DNA of 16,589 bases from CAYHOI01 sp964358175 (GTDB lineage: Bacteria > Margulisbacteria > Riflemargulisbacteria > GWF2-35-9), in assembly GCA_964358175.1 (NCBI GenBank), contig CAYHOI010000037.1, positions 1 to 16,589 of the forward strand, in the 5' to 3' direction. Within the stretch, counting starts at the first letter, position 1, and each line of letters starts with the position of its first letter. Shown in pieces: positions 1 to 8,409 of this stretch. The position numbers were made by a program, and so were the translations under genes. Below the pieces are notes generated by a model, which had not been told where the DNA came from, did not search any database, and worked only from the letters and a program-made list of their open reading frames with translations.

Positions 1-73
1 GCCAAATTCACCGTAAACCGTAAACCGCCACCCCCCAGAAACTCATCGGTTACACTGATCCCCAAAAATCTCC

Positions 74-101
74 TTGAAACCGATTTTAGAAGTGGTATGC
101 T
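74..101 (+). promoter_or_regulatory. Possible clpB promoter
   Basis: TTGAAA (74-79) and TATGCT (96-101) are separated by 16 bases and could be -35 and -10 boxes. The first is part of CTTGAAA, which also resembles a heat-shock sigma-32 -35 element, but no CCCCAT-like -10 element follows at the right distance. The predicted transcript would start only about 16 bases before the clpB start codon, which is tight. No CIRCE inverted repeat is visible in the available 123 bases. The call is weak. Confidence 0.25.
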
Positions 102-123
102 TGTTTCAAAAGGAGTGAATGCC

Positions 124-2721
124 ATGTTAAATCTCAACAAATTTACATTAAAAGCGCAGGAAGCGGTACAGTCCGCCTATGAAATGGCTCAGCGCAGTGA
201 TCATCAGGAAGTGGATTGTCTCCACTTGCTGGGGGCAATGCTTCGCTTGGAGGGAGGAATCGCTGCTCAGATTCTTGAAAAAATCGGCGTTCGAAACGAC
301 GATATTTTGCGTGAGATTGATTCAGCTCTAAAGTCCGTCGCCAAAGTCGAGGGAACTGCTCAGCAGTACTTAAGCAATGCCTTGGGCCTTGTGTTCAAGC
401 AAGCCCAGAAAGAAGCTGACCGATTTAAGGATGATTATGTCACAAATGAACACTTATTGATCGCTTTGGTAGAGGTGACCAGCGAGGCCAAAACGATTCT
501 TATCCATGCCGGAGTCACTAAAGATTCCATCCTGAAAGTGCTTCAAGAAATTCGGGGTTCCGAGCGTATTACCGATCCTAACCAAGAGGAAAGCTTTCAG
601 TCTCTCAAGAAGTATTGCAAGGATCTCAATAGTTTGGCTCGCAATGGCAAGCTGGATCCTGTCATCGGGCGCGACGATGAGATTCGGCGCGTCATGCAGA
701 TTCTGGCTCGGAGAACCAAAAATAATCCTGTACTGATTGGGGAGCCGGGCGTCGGTAAGACCGCTGTTGTCGAAGGATTGGCACAGCGCATTGTAAATGG
801 CGACGTTCCAGAAGCTCTCAAAGACAAACGAATTGAGGCTTTGGATATGGGGGCACTCGTGGCGGGAGCCAAATACCGTGGTGAATTTGAAGATCGGTTG
901 AAGGCACTCCTCAAAGAAATTGAAAAGGCGGAGGGAAAAGTTATTCTCTTTATCGATGAACTCCATACCATTGTTGGAGCAGGAGCCGCAGAAGGCGCGA
1001 TGGATGCGTCGAATATGCTCAAGCCCGCCCTCGCTCGCGGACTCCTTCGCTCAATTGGAGCCACCACGCTCGACGAGTACCGTAAACATATTGAGAAGGA
1101 TGCCGCGCTGGAACGGCGATTCCAGCCGGTAATGGTCTTGGAGCCAAGTGTGGAAGATACGATCGCCATCCTGCGCGGGCTGAAGGAAAAGTATGAGGTT
1201 CACCACGGCATCCGGATCAAAGACTCGGCGATTGTAGCTGCCGCCCAGTTGTCGCACCGATACATCGCAGATCGATTTTTGCCCGACAAAGCCATTGACC
1301 TGATTGACGAGGCTGCCTCGCGACTCCGAATTGAGATAGACAGTATGCCCCAAGAGATTGATGAGCTGGAACGAAAAAGTGTTCAGCTGGAAATTGAACG
1401 GCAGGCCTTAAAGAAAGAAACCGACCCCAAATCAAAGGAGCGGCTTGAAAAGATCATTCAGGATATCAGCGAACTCACAGAGAAAAAGAATGTTCTGAAG
1501 GCTCACTGGATGAAGGAAAAAGAAAATATTAAACAAATGAGTGCTATTAAGAAACAGATCGAAGAAGCAGGGATTCGTTCGCAAAAAGAAGAACGGCGAG
1601 GAAATTTCGAGGAGGTTTCCAAGATCCGGTATGGGGAGATCGTTGACCTGCAAAAACAACTGGATTCTGCACAACAGAAAATCGCGCTGATTCAAAAAGA
1701 TCAGCGTATGTTAAAAGAGGAAGTGGATGAAGAAGATATTGCTGAAATCGTTGCACATTGGACAGGCATTCCCGTCTCCAGAATGATGGAGAGCGAGATG
1801 AACAAGCTCATTCGAATGGAGGAAAATCTGGCTCGTCGCGTGATTGGGCAGAAGGAAGCCATCAACGCGGTTTCCAACGCAGTCCGTCGGTCGCGCTCTG
1901 GGATCTCGGATCCCAATCGCCCCATGGGAAGCTTTATTTTCCTGGGACCTACAGGTGTCGGCAAAACGGAGCTTGCCAAGGCTTTAGCCGAATTTTTATT
2001 TGACAATGAAGAGGCCATTGTTCGGATCGACATGAGCGAATACATGGAGAAACACGCTGTCTCACGGCTCATTGGGGCTCCTCCCGGGTACGTGGGTTAT
2101 GACGAGGGCGGACAACTCACAGAGGCGGTTCGTCGTCGCCCTTACGCCGTCGTACTATTTGATGAGATCGAGAAGGCTCACCCTGATGTATTCAATATAC
2201 TCCTACAAATTCTGGATGACGGACGACTCACCGATGGACAGGGGCGAACCATTGACTTTAAGAACACAGCGGTCATCATGACCTCCAACGTGGGGAGCGA
2301 TTTGATTCTTCAGGCTAAAGAAGTCTCGAAGGTTAAAGGGCAGATTTTGGAGCGACTGAAAACCCATTTCAGACCGGAATTTCTCAACCGAATCGATGAA
2401 ATTATTGTGTTTACTAGTTTGGCACAAGCGGAACTTCAGCAAATTGTTGGACTTCAACTGGGACTCTTAAAGAATCGCCTGGTGAGCAAGGACATCGCAA
2501 TCTCCTTTACGGACACACTCATCGAACATTTGTCGCAAGTGGGCTATGACCCCGTCTTCGGAGCTAGGCCGATGAAGCGAGCTATTATTCATGAAGTACA
2601 AGACAAATTAGCCCTGAAACTATTGTCCGGAGATATTGGCGCAGGACAAATGGTAAATGTGGACTTTTCTAATGAAGGGGTGGTATTTAAGGTTCAGTCG
2701 TCAGGAGATCCAAAAAGTTAA
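124..2721 (+). CDS. clpB: ATP-dependent chaperone ClpB
   Basis: Hsp100 disaggregase that, with DnaK, pulls polypeptides out of aggregates in the cytoplasm. The product is 865 residues, a normal ClpB length. An N-terminal Clp repeat domain (about 1-145) is followed by AAA+ module 1 with Walker A GEPGVGKT (about 206-213) and Walker B LFIDELH. A charged coiled-coil M domain (roughly 395-525) separates it from AAA+ module 2 with GPTGVGKT (608-615), the sensor segment TSNVGS and a C-terminal GARPMKRAI motif. The long M domain separates ClpB from ClpA and ClpC. The ATG at 124 was chosen over the one at 97 because AAGGAG lies eight bases upstream and the protein then begins with the family-typical MLNLNKFTLKAQEA. 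It is the only + strand gene and appears functionally unrelated to the sugar genes. Its 3' end overlaps the convergent amidase gene by 35 bp and no terminator is visible. Confidence 0.97.
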   Translation: MLNLNKFTLKAQEAVQSAYEMAQRSDHQEVDCLHLLGAMLRLEGGIAAQILEKIGVRNDDILREIDSALKSVAKVEGTAQQYLSNALGLVFKQAQKEADRFKDDYVTNEHLLIALVEVTSEAKTILIHAGVTKDSILKVLQEIRGSERITDPNQEESFQSLKKYCKDLNSLARNGKLDPVIGRDDEIRRVMQILARRTKNNPVLIGEPGVGKTAVVEGLAQRIVNGDVPEALKDKRIEALDMGALVAGAKYRGEFEDRLKALLKEIEKAEGKVILFIDELHTIVGAGAAEGAMDASNMLKPALARGLLRSIGATTLDEYRKHIEKDAALERRFQPVMVLEPSVEDTIAILRGLKEKYEVHHGIRIKDSAIVAAAQLSHRYIADRFLPDKAIDLIDEAASRLRIEIDSMPQEIDELERKSVQLEIERQALKKETDPKSKERLEKIIQDISELTEKKNVLKAHWMKEKENIKQMSAIKKQIEEAGIRSQKEERRGNFEEVSKIRYGEIVDLQKQLDSAQQKIALIQKDQRMLKEEVDEEDIAEIVAHWTGIPVSRMMESEMNKLIRMEENLARRVIGQKEAINAVSNAVRRSRSGISDPNRPMGSFIFLGPTGVGKTELAKALAEFLFDNEEAIVRIDMSEYMEKHAVSRLIGAPPGYVGYDEGGQLTEAVRRRPYAVVLFDEIEKAHPDVFNILLQILDDGRLTDGQGRTIDFKNTAVIMTSNVGSDLILQAKEVSKVKGQILERLKTHFRPEFLNRIDEIIVFTSLAQAELQQIVGLQLGLLKNRLVSKDIAISFTDTLIEHLSQVGYDPVFGARPMKRAIIHEVQDKLALKLLSGDIGAGQMVNVDFSNEGVVFKVQSSGDPKS

Positions 2722-3994
2722 GAAGAAGGTAGTCGTTGTAGCGTCGCGAGACGATTTGCATCCCAAACGGGAGATTGTTGGGAGAAGTAAAAAAAGGCGC
2801 ACTGATCGAAGGCAAATAGGTCAGTGTCCACATGAGTGCTGGGTCTGGATTTTCGAGAACACCTCGATCTGGAGCTTCCCCCGCCGTGGACAAACATACC
2901 AGCACATCATAGTCTTTCATGAACTCGTCCATTTTCTGACACAATTCCACCTGATCCGACAGTGCCTTCAGGTAGGCTTCAACTGAAATCCCTGCCCCCG
3001 TACTGATCATCTGGTTCATGATATCGGAAACATGTTCGGCACTCTTCGCTTCTGCCTTGAAATAATAGGACAAGGACTTGTTGTATATCGTTTCATGGAT
3101 GGCATGGGTGTTCAACATTTCGGCTGGCAACTCAACCTCGCTGATTTGCACATCCCCTCGATTTGAGAGGCGCTCTACGTAGGATAGCATTGCAATCTGG
3201 GCATATTCCGGTGCGAACCGCCACGTATGTGTTTTGACAAAGCCTACACGCCAAGGTCGATCTGCGGGTTTGTTTTTTCGAAGGGGGTCGTTGAAAGCTT
3301 TGTATGAAAAAGGATAATTGGGCCCTCTCACTCTAAGAATATCAAAAATGGTTCGCAAATCCCCTGGATGGGACGTAAAGAAGCCAATGGTATCGAGACT
3401 ATCGGTTGTTTTGAGCATTCCGGTTCGCGGAATCGTACCAAAAGAAGGTTTATATCCCCAAGTCCCACAAAAACTGGCTGGACGGATAATCGAGCCAGCC
3501 GTTTGGGTGCCCAGCGCAACCGGAACCACACCCAGGGCAACCGCAACGGCTGACCCGCTGGAGGAAGTTCCTGGCGTCTTGGAAATATCATAGGGATTAA
3601 GTGTTTTGTTGAGTTCATGCACCGCAAATTCCGCTGTCACCGTTTTCCCCGCGATGATAGCACCCGCTTCTTTGAGATAATAAACTGTTCGGGCGTCATT
3701 ACCTGGCGTAAAATCTTTCCAAAGCACGCTTCCCATTTGAGTCGGGAAATCGATGGTATTATAAATATCCTTCACCCCGACCAGAATTCCCTCCAAAGGA
3801 CGAGCCAGATTGTCTCGTAATCGTTTCGTGGATAGTTGAGCTTGTTTGAGAAGAAACTCGGGGTTAAACGTTTCCCACATCTCAAAACGTGAAAATCGCT
3901 CAGACTTCTCGATGCAATCTTGGGCAAGATCCAGTGGCGTTAAAGATCCATTTTTGTAAGACGCCATCATATGTTCAATGGATAAACTCTCCAT
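2687..3994 (-). CDS. Amidase-signature (GatA-like) amidohydrolase
   Basis: A 435-residue member of the amidase signature family, which hydrolyses amides to acid and ammonia. The Ser-cisSer-Lys triad looks intact: Lys75 in GVKDIYNT, cis-Ser about 144 in PGTSSSGSAVAVA, and nucleophile Ser168 in TQTAGSIIRPASFCG. The C-terminal NLPFGMQIVSRRYND segment is also typical, so the protein appears complete. It begins two bases after the stop of the PseA-like amidotransferase gene, with AGGGAG upstream, and is the last gene of the sugar operon. That position suggests it releases ammonia for the amidotransferase, or edits an amidated sugar; this is inference. The substrate cannot be read from sequence, and GatA itself is unlikely because no gatB or gatC is near. 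The stop lies inside the 3' end of clpB on the other strand. Confidence 0.88.
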   Translation of the reverse strand: MESLSIEHMMASYKNGSLTPLDLAQDCIEKSERFSRFEMWETFNPEFLLKQAQLSTKRLRDNLARPLEGILVGVKDIYNTIDFPTQMGSVLWKDFTPGNDARTVYYLKEAGAIIAGKTVTAEFAVHELNKTLNPYDISKTPGTSSSGSAVAVALGVVPVALGTQTAGSIIRPASFCGTWGYKPSFGTIPRTGMLKTTDSLDTIGFFTSHPGDLRTIFDILRVRGPNYPFSYKAFNDPLRKNKPADRPWRVGFVKTHTWRFAPEYAQIAMLSYVERLSNRGDVQISEVELPAEMLNTHAIHETIYNKSLSYYFKAEAKSAEHVSDIMNQMISTGAGISVEAYLKALSDQVELCQKMDEFMKDYDVLVCLSTAGEAPDRGVLENPDPALMWTLTYLPSISAPFFTSPNNLPFGMQIVSRRYNDYLLLNFLDLLTTEP

Positions 3995-3996
3995 CC

Positions 3997-5199
3997 CTAT
4001 TCGGTCTCCCTGGGGTCTTTTCTGTGAAGATGCTTGTCAATGATTTGCTGCATAAAGGGAACCAATACCTCCGCATTAGGTTGCTCTTTCTTTATTTTCG
4101 GCAAATCGATATCTTTAATTTTTTCAAGTCGAATATCTTCAAAAATACGATAAAATTCATCATCCGACATATTTGTAATTTTTAAGAAATAATCCAACAC
4201 TTGAGGGATTTCACAATCCTTTCGAGCAATTGCAAAACCCTCCTCGCGCGTCATTAGACCGTTGCGCACATCCACACAGGCTTGGTAGGTCGCACGTCCA
4301 TAACCCCGCTTCAAATAACAGGTAAAGTCATGCATTCCTGCCATCACACATTCCGCACTCTTGTACCCTTTATAGGCTCCCTCCATTTGTGTCTCTTTCC
4401 AGCCGTACTCCTTACTGATAAATTCTGTCTGTCGCTCATCATCCCAGAAAATATAATCTCCCAGATGAATTCCGAAAATACCGGTTCGCTCACATTCTTC
4501 AGCAGATGGAACTTCAAAAGGATACAAATCTTTCTCGGACAAATCACCACAGACCATTTCGGACGGTTTCTTTTTGGCCGAAACTTTGGTGAAATACTCC
4601 CGATCAAATTTGTGTACCGGGCACAAATAGGATGCACGTCCTGACGCCTCAGCAATAGACTCGCCCCAGACGAGCAGTTTGATGTTGAACTTCGCCGCAA
4701 TATGCAGGGGAAACGCCCCCACCCCTGCATGACAGTGCCAGCAAGAATCTCCAATTTCTCCAATAGACTTTTTGGCAAGTCGATTCACCAGCTTACGATT
4801 TGGCGTAAACATCATGTGATCCAAATCAAACACGTCTAAGCATCGTTGCAAATTGTACCAACCCGTCTCCGAAAACCAATTATGCGAAAAGGTTACCGCC
4901 AAAGGCTTCATTCCATAAATTTTGGTCAAGACATGTGCCTGGAAGAAACTATCTTTTCCTCCGCTAATAGGCAGAATACAGTCATAGTTGTTCCCAGCAT
5001 CCTTCTTTGCGGTATCGATCAACGCTGCCAACTGCTGCTCCCTCTCCACCCAGTTGATATGAATCTTTTGCTCGGAGGACTGACAGGCCTGGCAAATTCC
5101 TAATTCGTCAAACTGAATCCCTTCTTGTGTTTCAGGCATACAACAACGTATGCAGTATTGCAGCTTATCGATCAGTGGCTTCTCAGTTGGCGTGTTCAT
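3997..5199 (-). CDS. pseA: PseA/WbpG-type N-acetyl-sugar amidotransferase
   Basis: A 400-residue PP-loop ATPase of the N-acetyl-sugar amidotransferase family, which activates a sugar acetamido group with ATP and converts it to an acetamidino group. The N-terminus has a four-cysteine cluster (Cys16, 19, 36, 39 in YCIRCCMPET and GICQAC) and the PP-loop LPISGGKDSFF (SGGKDS at 79-84). A later CWHCHAG motif is also typical. In Campylobacter PseA makes the amidino form of pseudaminic acid, and in Pseudomonas O-antigen loci WbpG works with a HisH/HisF pair that supplies ammonia. No HisH or HisF homologue is in this window, but an amidase follows after two bases. The start overlaps the GNAT gene by 17 bases and is preceded by GGGGGGAA. 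The family call is strong; the exact sugar is inferred from context. Confidence 0.88.
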   Translation of the reverse strand: MNTPTEKPLIDKLQYCIRCCMPETQEGIQFDELGICQACQSSEQKIHINWVEREQQLAALIDTAKKDAGNNYDCILPISGGKDSFFQAHVLTKIYGMKPLAVTFSHNWFSETGWYNLQRCLDVFDLDHMMFTPNRKLVNRLAKKSIGEIGDSCWHCHAGVGAFPLHIAAKFNIKLLVWGESIAEASGRASYLCPVHKFDREYFTKVSAKKKPSEMVCGDLSEKDLYPFEVPSAEECERTGIFGIHLGDYIFWDDERQTEFISKEYGWKETQMEGAYKGYKSAECVMAGMHDFTCYLKRGYGRATYQACVDVRNGLMTREEGFAIARKDCEIPQVLDYFLKITNMSDDEFYRIFEDIRLEKIKDIDLPKIKKEQPNAEVLVPFMQQIIDKHLHRKDPRETE

Positions 5200-5740
5200 G
5201 ATTCCCCCCGAGAAAATCTCTGGCTAAAATACCGTATTCAATGATATCAACATATTCTCCATTTTTCAAAAAAGCCTCTACGCGGCGACCCTCTTCTCTC
5301 ATTCCAAGGTCGTTTGCCAACTTTTGCATGGGAATATTGTATGCAGAGGTCCCGCAATAAATTCGATGCAGTTCCAAAGTTGAAAATCCGTATTCCAATA
5401 GAAGGCGACTGGCTATTTTTGAATACCCCCGATTGTAATAGGCCTTCTCTCCAAATAGAATCGCGAATTCGGCACTATGATCGCGATCACTTATTTGCTG
5501 CAATGAAATGTTCCCAATATGCACCTGATCGTCTTTGTGGATCACAGCGAATACTTGATCCGTTTTACTGGAATTGACCCTGGCGATATATTCGCGAGCC
5601 TTATCACGGGTGTATTCGACATCGCCATGCGAGTTGTACTTGCACACCTCTTTGTCATTAAGCCATCTAGGATAAGCCCCCTCTGCATCCGATTCTTGCA
5701 GTGGTCGCAATATCAATTCGACCGATTCGATCTTTGTCAT
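5183..5740 (-). CDS. GNAT family N-acetyltransferase, PseH-like role likely
   Basis: A 185-residue RimJ/RimL-type acetyltransferase. It opens with ELILRPLQESDAEGAYPRWL, has a beta-bulge and acetyl-CoA-binding region around YYNRGYSKIASRLLLEYGF (standing for the Q/RxxGxG/A motif), and ends with LGMREEGRRVEAFLKNGEY, the usual close of this subfamily. The ATG at 5740 was chosen over 5773 because the upstream AAAAGG sits in the last codons of the methyltransferase, and the earlier start has no ribosome-binding site and leaves a poorly conserved leader. The location between the Pse methylase and the PseA-like gene suggests it acetylates an amino group on the nonulosonate or its UDP precursor, as PseH does. 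A ribosomal-protein acetyltransferase is possible but less likely here. Confidence 0.82.
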   Translation of the reverse strand: MTKIESVELILRPLQESDAEGAYPRWLNDKEVCKYNSHGDVEYTRDKAREYIARVNSSKTDQVFAVIHKDDQVHIGNISLQQISDRDHSAEFAILFGEKAYYNRGYSKIASRLLLEYGFSTLELHRIYCGTSAYNIPMQKLANDLGMREEGRRVEAFLKNGEYVDIIEYGILARDFLGGNHEHAN

Positions 5741-5748
5741 CGTCAATT

Positions 5749-6378
5749 TTACCTTTTCTGCAACAGAAACCATGTTAAGTCATCCTGAATGAAGTTCGGA
5801 TCTCGAATATATTTAAATCCGTAATCGACCAGCTCAAGATCCGGATACTTGTCCAAGATCTCGCCGGCAAAATTCCTCTTAAAAAGCTTTCCGGTTTCGC
5901 CCCTGTATACGATCTCAACAGGGGTCGGGTTGTAGTACTCCGTTACACAAATATATCTCCTGGAGTATTTGTACATCATCTCGTAGACGCTCTGCAAATC
6001 ATTTGGGTTAATATGAATAAGAACCGTTTGGGTAAAAACAAAGTCGAAGGATTGCTGCACGTTGCTTTGCATGTCCAGAATAGAGGTTAAGTAAGCTTGG
6101 CCTGTGCAAACCTCCTTTAGTTGCTCATACGCCCTCGCGTTGATCTCCACGGCGGAAGTTTTGGCATTGGGCAATAGGCAGTTTATTGCCTTGATATTCA
6201 TGCCAATATTTCCTCCCAATTCAAGCACAGAGCCAACATTTCGCGTCCGACTGAGTATGTCGCTGAATATGTTCAGTTTCGAGGCATGCAACTCAGCACC
6301 TTGATTTCGTTCAATATACATGTCTCCAAAATCACCCGCCCAAAATTTCTCTTGCTCATTGTTAAAATGATCCGTCAT
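5749..6378 (-). CDS. Pseudaminic-acid-biosynthesis-associated SAM methyltransferase
   Basis: A 209-residue class I SAM-dependent methyltransferase. The glycine-rich SAM loop is VLELGGNIGMN (about 52-61), followed by the acidic AVEIN that binds the ribose. The N-terminal EQEKFWAGDFGDMYIERN and the VLIHINP segment match my recollection of the methylase family that travels with pseudaminic acid genes (TIGR03587-like). It presumably O- or N-methylates the sugar or an acyl substituent, but no substrate has been read from the sequence. The start overlaps the pseF stop as ATGA, implying translational coupling. The length is normal and all core motifs are present. Confidence 0.85.
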   Translation of the reverse strand: MTDHFNNEQEKFWAGDFGDMYIERNQGAELHASKLNIFSDILSRTRNVGSVLELGGNIGMNIKAINCLLPNAKTSAVEINARAYEQLKEVCTGQAYLTSILDMQSNVQQSFDFVFTQTVLIHINPNDLQSVYEMMYKYSRRYICVTEYYNPTPVEIVYRGETGKLFKRNFAGEILDKYPDLELVDYGFKYIRDPNFIQDDLTWFLLQKR

Positions 6379-7097
6379 CTTGTTTGCTCCCCTCTTAACA
6401 TTCGGAATTTTATTTCAGCCATTTTCCAGTCTTCTTCGTTGTCGATATCTTGAGCCTCACTCTCTGGAATAACAATCGGGAGTGTATTCTGGCAAAAGAG
6501 TTTTTGTTCGGCAAAGAGACTATCCGTCCTCAGACAGTAAAACTGTCCGCAATCATGATAAATAGGTTCAAGATCTTGCGAACGAACATTGTAGTTTTCT
6601 GGATATAACATTTTTGCGCGATTCTCTCGCATCACAAGACAACGCTGAGGCGGATAAGAATATTGAACAATTGGAAGAACCCCATCTACCTTTTCGCTGA
6701 TAAGTAGCGTCATTGCCTGATTGAGTCGTTGAGCTGAAATAAATGGAGCGGTGGGATAAATGCAACACAACTGTTCAAATACTTTTCCCAGCTCTTTGTA
6801 TTTATTCATAACCTCAATAAGTACTGGCGCGGTCATCGCCATATCAGATGACATCTCAGGGCTTCGCATAAAGGGAACCTTTGCACCGTATCGTTGAGCA
6901 ATCTCCGCAATCTCTTGGTCGTCCGTTGAGACCATCACCTCCGTAAAAACACCACTCTGAAGTGCTGCCTCAATCGAATAGGCTATAATCGGCTTGGAAC
7001 AAAACTCTTTAATATTCTTGCGAGGAATTCTCTTGCTGCCACCACGTGCTGGAATAATAGCGATTGTACTCATCGGTTCGGGTATATCATACATCAA
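6375..7097 (-). CDS. pseF: CMP-nonulosonate synthetase, PseF-type cytidylyltransferase
   Basis: Activates pseudaminic or a related nonulosonic acid with CTP to give the CMP-sugar used by the flagellin glycosyltransferase. The nucleotide-binding signature IIPARGGSKRIPRKNIKEF is near the N-terminus, followed by SIEAALQSGVF and VSTDDQEIAEIA, and later by QLCCIYPTAPF, all typical of the NeuA/PseF/LegF group. The PseF assignment over NeuA rests on sequence feel (for example the YPTAPF and YPPQRCL segments) and on neighbouring Pse genes. The start is ambiguous: TTG at 7097 has AGGA at good spacing, ATG at 7094 is one codon later, and ATG at 7073 gives the usual family N-terminus MSTIAIIPARGG but has no visible ribosome-binding site. 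The gene overlaps the aminotransferase end slightly and the methylase start by four bases. Confidence 0.9.
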   Translation of the reverse strand: MMYDIPEPMSTIAIIPARGGSKRIPRKNIKEFCSKPIIAYSIEAALQSGVFTEVMVSTDDQEIAEIAQRYGAKVPFMRSPEMSSDMAMTAPVLIEVMNKYKELGKVFEQLCCIYPTAPFISAQRLNQAMTLLISEKVDGVLPIVQYSYPPQRCLVMRENRAKMLYPENYNVRSQDLEPIYHDCGQFYCLRTDSLFAEQKLFCQNTLPIVIPESEAQDIDNEEDWKMAEIKFRMLRGEQTR

Positions 7098-8409
7098 CTA
7101 CACCATCCTGCAACTCCCCACGGTTTTCCCATACCTTATTAAACGCATTAAAAACATCGTCAAGGTCAGATCTTGTCATCCCTGGCCGCATGAGCTCATG
7201 GGTCATCAGGGTGTTCTGATGCAGGTCTTCTACCACGGGACATATCCCTCGTTCATAGGAGACCGTGCCCTCATATTTTTCGCAACTGAAGGGGCACCCT
7301 TGACTGCCGTAGGCAATACGTTGCTGATATATGGGTTGCCAATAGAGGGGGCGAACATACCCTGCCCCCACCTTCACCCCTTCCGTTTCGCGTCGCTCGA
7401 TCGGCATAAGCTCAGCCTTAACAGCCTCCACAAAACGATCACGGTGAATTCCGGCTAATTGTGCATTAAATTTCATCGCATGAACATAATACACGTGGGA
7501 GGCATTTTCTCTTGTCTTGGCTAACTCAAGGCAGGGAATCGTTGCGAGTCTCTCGCTTAAGTAACGGACGTTTTCGATTCTCGCATCCACCAGAGGGGCT
7601 AATTTTTTCAATTGTTCCCGACAAATTGCGGCTTCGATTTCGCACATCCGATAATTAAATCCCAGCATATTCACCAGATTGGCTACTCCTTTTCCTTCGA
7701 CAACCGATTCAGCATGGTTTCGGATCAATCGAAGTCGATCAGCGAATTCGGCATTGTCGGTTACGATGATGCCCCCCTCGCCTGAATGAATATGCTTGTG
7801 ATAGTTCAGCGAAAACACCCCCATATCGCCAAGGGTTCCTGCAAAACGATCCCCCATCTTGGCTCCGGGCGCTTGCGCACAGTCCTCGATCACAAGTAAC
7901 CCATGTGCTTTCGCAATCGCATTGATTTGATCCCTTGCATAAGGCTGTCCAAAAAGATCGACCACGATGATGGCTTTGGTGCGAGGCGTAATCTTTTCTT
8001 CAACGGATTTCGGATCAAGACAAAAGAAATCAGGTTCGATATCCGCAAATACGGGAATCGCATTGTATATCAAGGCTGCCGTTGCAGAAGCTGACATGGT
8101 ATAGGGACTCACGATCACCTCATCCCCTGGGCCAATCCCTGCTGCGCCCACCGCACAGTAAAGCCCCGAGGTCGCGGAATTCACGGCAACCACATGTGCC
8201 ACCCCAAAATGCTGTGCCCATTCCGACTCCAAGGCCTGCACTTCGGGTCCACCCAAAAAATCCTGATGCCAAGTTCCCAGAAAACGAGATAGCACACCGG
8301 AATCAAAGACACGCTTAATGGCCCCTTCCTCATGTTCGTCAAAGATTCGATAAGGCGGGAAGAGGGTCGTTCTAACCTTTTGACCTCCATTAATTGCTAA
8401 CTTCCCCAT
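7087..8409 (-). CDS. DegT/DnrJ/EryC1 family PLP-dependent sugar aminotransferase
   Basis: A 440-residue fold-type I aminotransferase that would add an amino group to a keto nucleotide-sugar. Recognisable parts are AVNSATSGLYCAVGA (phosphate-binding turn), VIEDCAQAPGA with the PLP-pyridine Asp176, and FSLNYHKHIHSGEGG with the Schiff-base Lys205. It is longer than the roughly 370-390 residues usual in PseC and lacks PseC-like N-terminal wording; it starts MGKLAINGGQKVR like aminotransferases of the AHBA-synthase/StsC type. It carries a C-terminal extension with several cysteines (CPFSCEKYEG). It may fill the PseC step or, paired with the nearby Gfo/Idh/MocA oxidoreductase, aminate a second position. 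The start has GGAG eight bases upstream and overlaps the previous gene by 13 bases. Confidence 0.87.
   Translation of the reverse strand: MGKLAINGGQKVRTTLFPPYRIFDEHEEGAIKRVFDSGVLSRFLGTWHQDFLGGPEVQALESEWAQHFGVAHVVAVNSATSGLYCAVGAAGIGPGDEVIVSPYTMSASATAALIYNAIPVFADIEPDFFCLDPKSVEEKITPRTKAIIVVDLFGQPYARDQINAIAKAHGLLVIEDCAQAPGAKMGDRFAGTLGDMGVFSLNYHKHIHSGEGGIIVTDNAEFADRLRLIRNHAESVVEGKGVANLVNMLGFNYRMCEIEAAICREQLKKLAPLVDARIENVRYLSERLATIPCLELAKTRENASHVYYVHAMKFNAQLAGIHRDRFVEAVKAELMPIERRETEGVKVGAGYVRPLYWQPIYQQRIAYGSQGCPFSCEKYEGTVSYERGICPVVEDLHQNTLMTHELMRPGMTRSDLDDVFNAFNKVWENRGELQDGVVDV

Noticed and set aside
11..28. CCGTAAA repeated twice in tandem plus a partial third copy at the left edge.
   Set aside because: Too short and too close to the window edge to interpret; no CRISPR-like spacing.
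454..2457. Several long open frames opposite and within clpB (for example 454-966, 597-1169 and 1701-2072 on the minus strand).
   Set aside because: They lie in other frames of a strongly conserved gene, and their translations match no family and lack ribosome-binding sites.
3318..3627. Open frames on both strands inside the amidase gene.
   Set aside because: They overlap the conserved catalytic region of the amidase and are explained by its codon pattern.
7087..8409. Naming the DegT aminotransferase pseC.
   Set aside because: Its length, N-terminus and C-terminal extension differ from PseC as I know it; only the family-level call is safe.
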